This document shows positions 5,357 to 5,808 of a stretch of 5,808 bases of DNA, piece by piece. Within the stretch, counting starts at the first letter, position 1. Every line of letters starts with the position of its first letter. A program made the position numbers and the translations under genes. The stretch spans positions 1 through 5,808 of the forward strand of contig JAZLIL010000124.1 in NCBI GenBank assembly GCA_045617405.1, given 5' to 3'. The notes beneath the pieces were generated by a model. It was not told the DNA's origin. It saw only the letters and a program-made list of their open reading frames with translations, and did not search any database. The stretch is from JAZLIL01 sp045617405. Lineage in GTDB: Bacteria > Bacillota > Clostridia > Lachnospirales > Lachnospiraceae.

Positions 5357-5739
5357 AATACTGCCTCCATCTGTTCTGTCACAATCGTACGCCCTGTATT
5401 GCTGAAAATCCTAAGGCGAACATTTTTCCTGAACGAAAGGACGATCTCGGAATCAGCTATTGAAACGTCTGCGACAGTATACACAGGGCAGCTGCCTGTC
5501 TCGTGAAACTGCGCGTGGGTACTTGTCTTCGTGATGGTGCCTTTCTCAACGAGTTCACATTCTATATCACTTTGCGACAGTCTGATTCCGTCTTCAAATC
5601 TGATTACCATGCCGTCTGCGACAATCTCAACATACTTCGAATAGTAGGACGCGAAAATCGATGTCACATCCTTGCCAATCAGCTGATACAAGCTCTTGAA
5701 CTCTTTCTTTGAAGCTGCCTTTCCCTTTGTTGCTTTCAT
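5353..5739 (-). CDS. Uncharacterised protein, 128 residues
   Basis: I do not recognise this protein. It has a lysine-rich start (MKATKGKAASKKEFKSLYQL, 1-20), a short helix-like stretch (SIFASYYSKYVEI), and then alternating hydrophobic strands (MVIRFEDGIRL, SDIECELVEKG, YTVADVSIADSEIVLSFRKNVRLRIFS) ending in TGRTIVTEQMEAVL, which suggests a small beta-rich cytoplasmic fold. No signal peptide or membrane segment is seen. The start ATG 5739 is chosen because GGGAGGA stands about 7 bases before it; an in-frame TTG at 5754 lies in front of that site and would place it inside the coding frame. It overlaps the following acetyltransferase by four bases (GTGA), so the two are likely made together and may act in one process. 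It is the first gene after a TATAAT-bearing promoter. Confidence 0.85.
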   Translation of the reverse strand: MKATKGKAASKKEFKSLYQLIGKDVTSIFASYYSKYVEIVADGMVIRFEDGIRLSQSDIECELVEKGTITKTSTHAQFHETGSCPVYTVADVSIADSEIVLSFRKNVRLRIFSNTGRTIVTEQMEAVL

Positions 5740-5768
5740 GAATCGTCCTCCCAAATGTTACTGGCTTG

Positions 5769-5774
5769 ATTATA
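5769..5774 (-). promoter_or_regulatory. Predicted -10 box of the two-gene minus-strand operon
   Basis: On the minus strand a perfect TATAAT stands 29 bases before ATG 5739, which would leave a leader of about 22 bases. The -35 region is weak: the best nearby candidate is TTATCA with a short 15-base spacer, so an activator or another spacing may be involved. Confidence 0.6.
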
Positions 5775-5808
5775 TCATATGAAATACTTTGATAAAAGAA
5801 AATTTGAT

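Noticed and set aside
5740..5754. Five-codon extension (TTG start at 5754) of the 128-residue protein
   Set aside because: It would place the GGGAGGA ribosome binding site inside the coding frame and use a TTG start with no site of its own.

Overview
The window looks like chromosomal DNA from an anaerobic, low-to-mid GC Clostridia-type Firmicute. This rests on very strong AGGAGG-type ribosome binding sites before nearly every gene, sigma-70 promoters close to consensus, short intergenic gaps with hairpin-plus-T terminators, and the pairing of a phenylacetate-CoA-ligase-type enzyme with a small ACT-domain protein. I cannot name a genus, and no phage, transposon, CRISPR, rRNA or tRNA signal is visible.

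Layout. (1) Bases 2-607 are the 3' end of a PaaK-family aryl-CoA ligase, followed on the same strand by a tandem ACT-domain protein (684-1091) and a perfect-stem terminator (1191-1224). (2) On the minus strand, 1237-2766 encodes a sodium:solute symporter (SSS family). Its reading frame is interrupted by a single in-frame TAG at 1480-1482, yet 80 further residues of good SSS-type sequence follow in the same frame. (3) A 219-base divergent control region (2767-2985) has two face-away promoters whose -35 boxes are the two arms of one palindrome, flanked by a mirror-arranged set of GCTTTAGC and TTAAAGCGTT motifs. (4) An AMP-forming acyl-CoA ligase follows on the plus strand (2986-4620). (5) A 43-residue putative membrane peptide (4683-4814) has its own likely promoter overlapping the ligase stop codon. 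(6) A bidirectional terminator (4827-4869) separates it from a minus-strand pair: an unrecognised 128-residue protein (5353-5739) and a GNAT acetyltransferase (4868-5356), which overlap by 4 bases.

How the genes may work together. The symporter and acyl-CoA ligase appear to be co-controlled from one divergent promoter. That suggests uptake of a carboxylate by Na+ symport followed by activation to a CoA thioester. The PaaK/ACT pair next door activates aryl acids by the same adenylation chemistry. The substrate cannot be read from the sequence. The point most worth a second look is the TAG in the symporter: a nonsense mutation, a sequence error, or UAG decoding. A close second is the symmetric control region.
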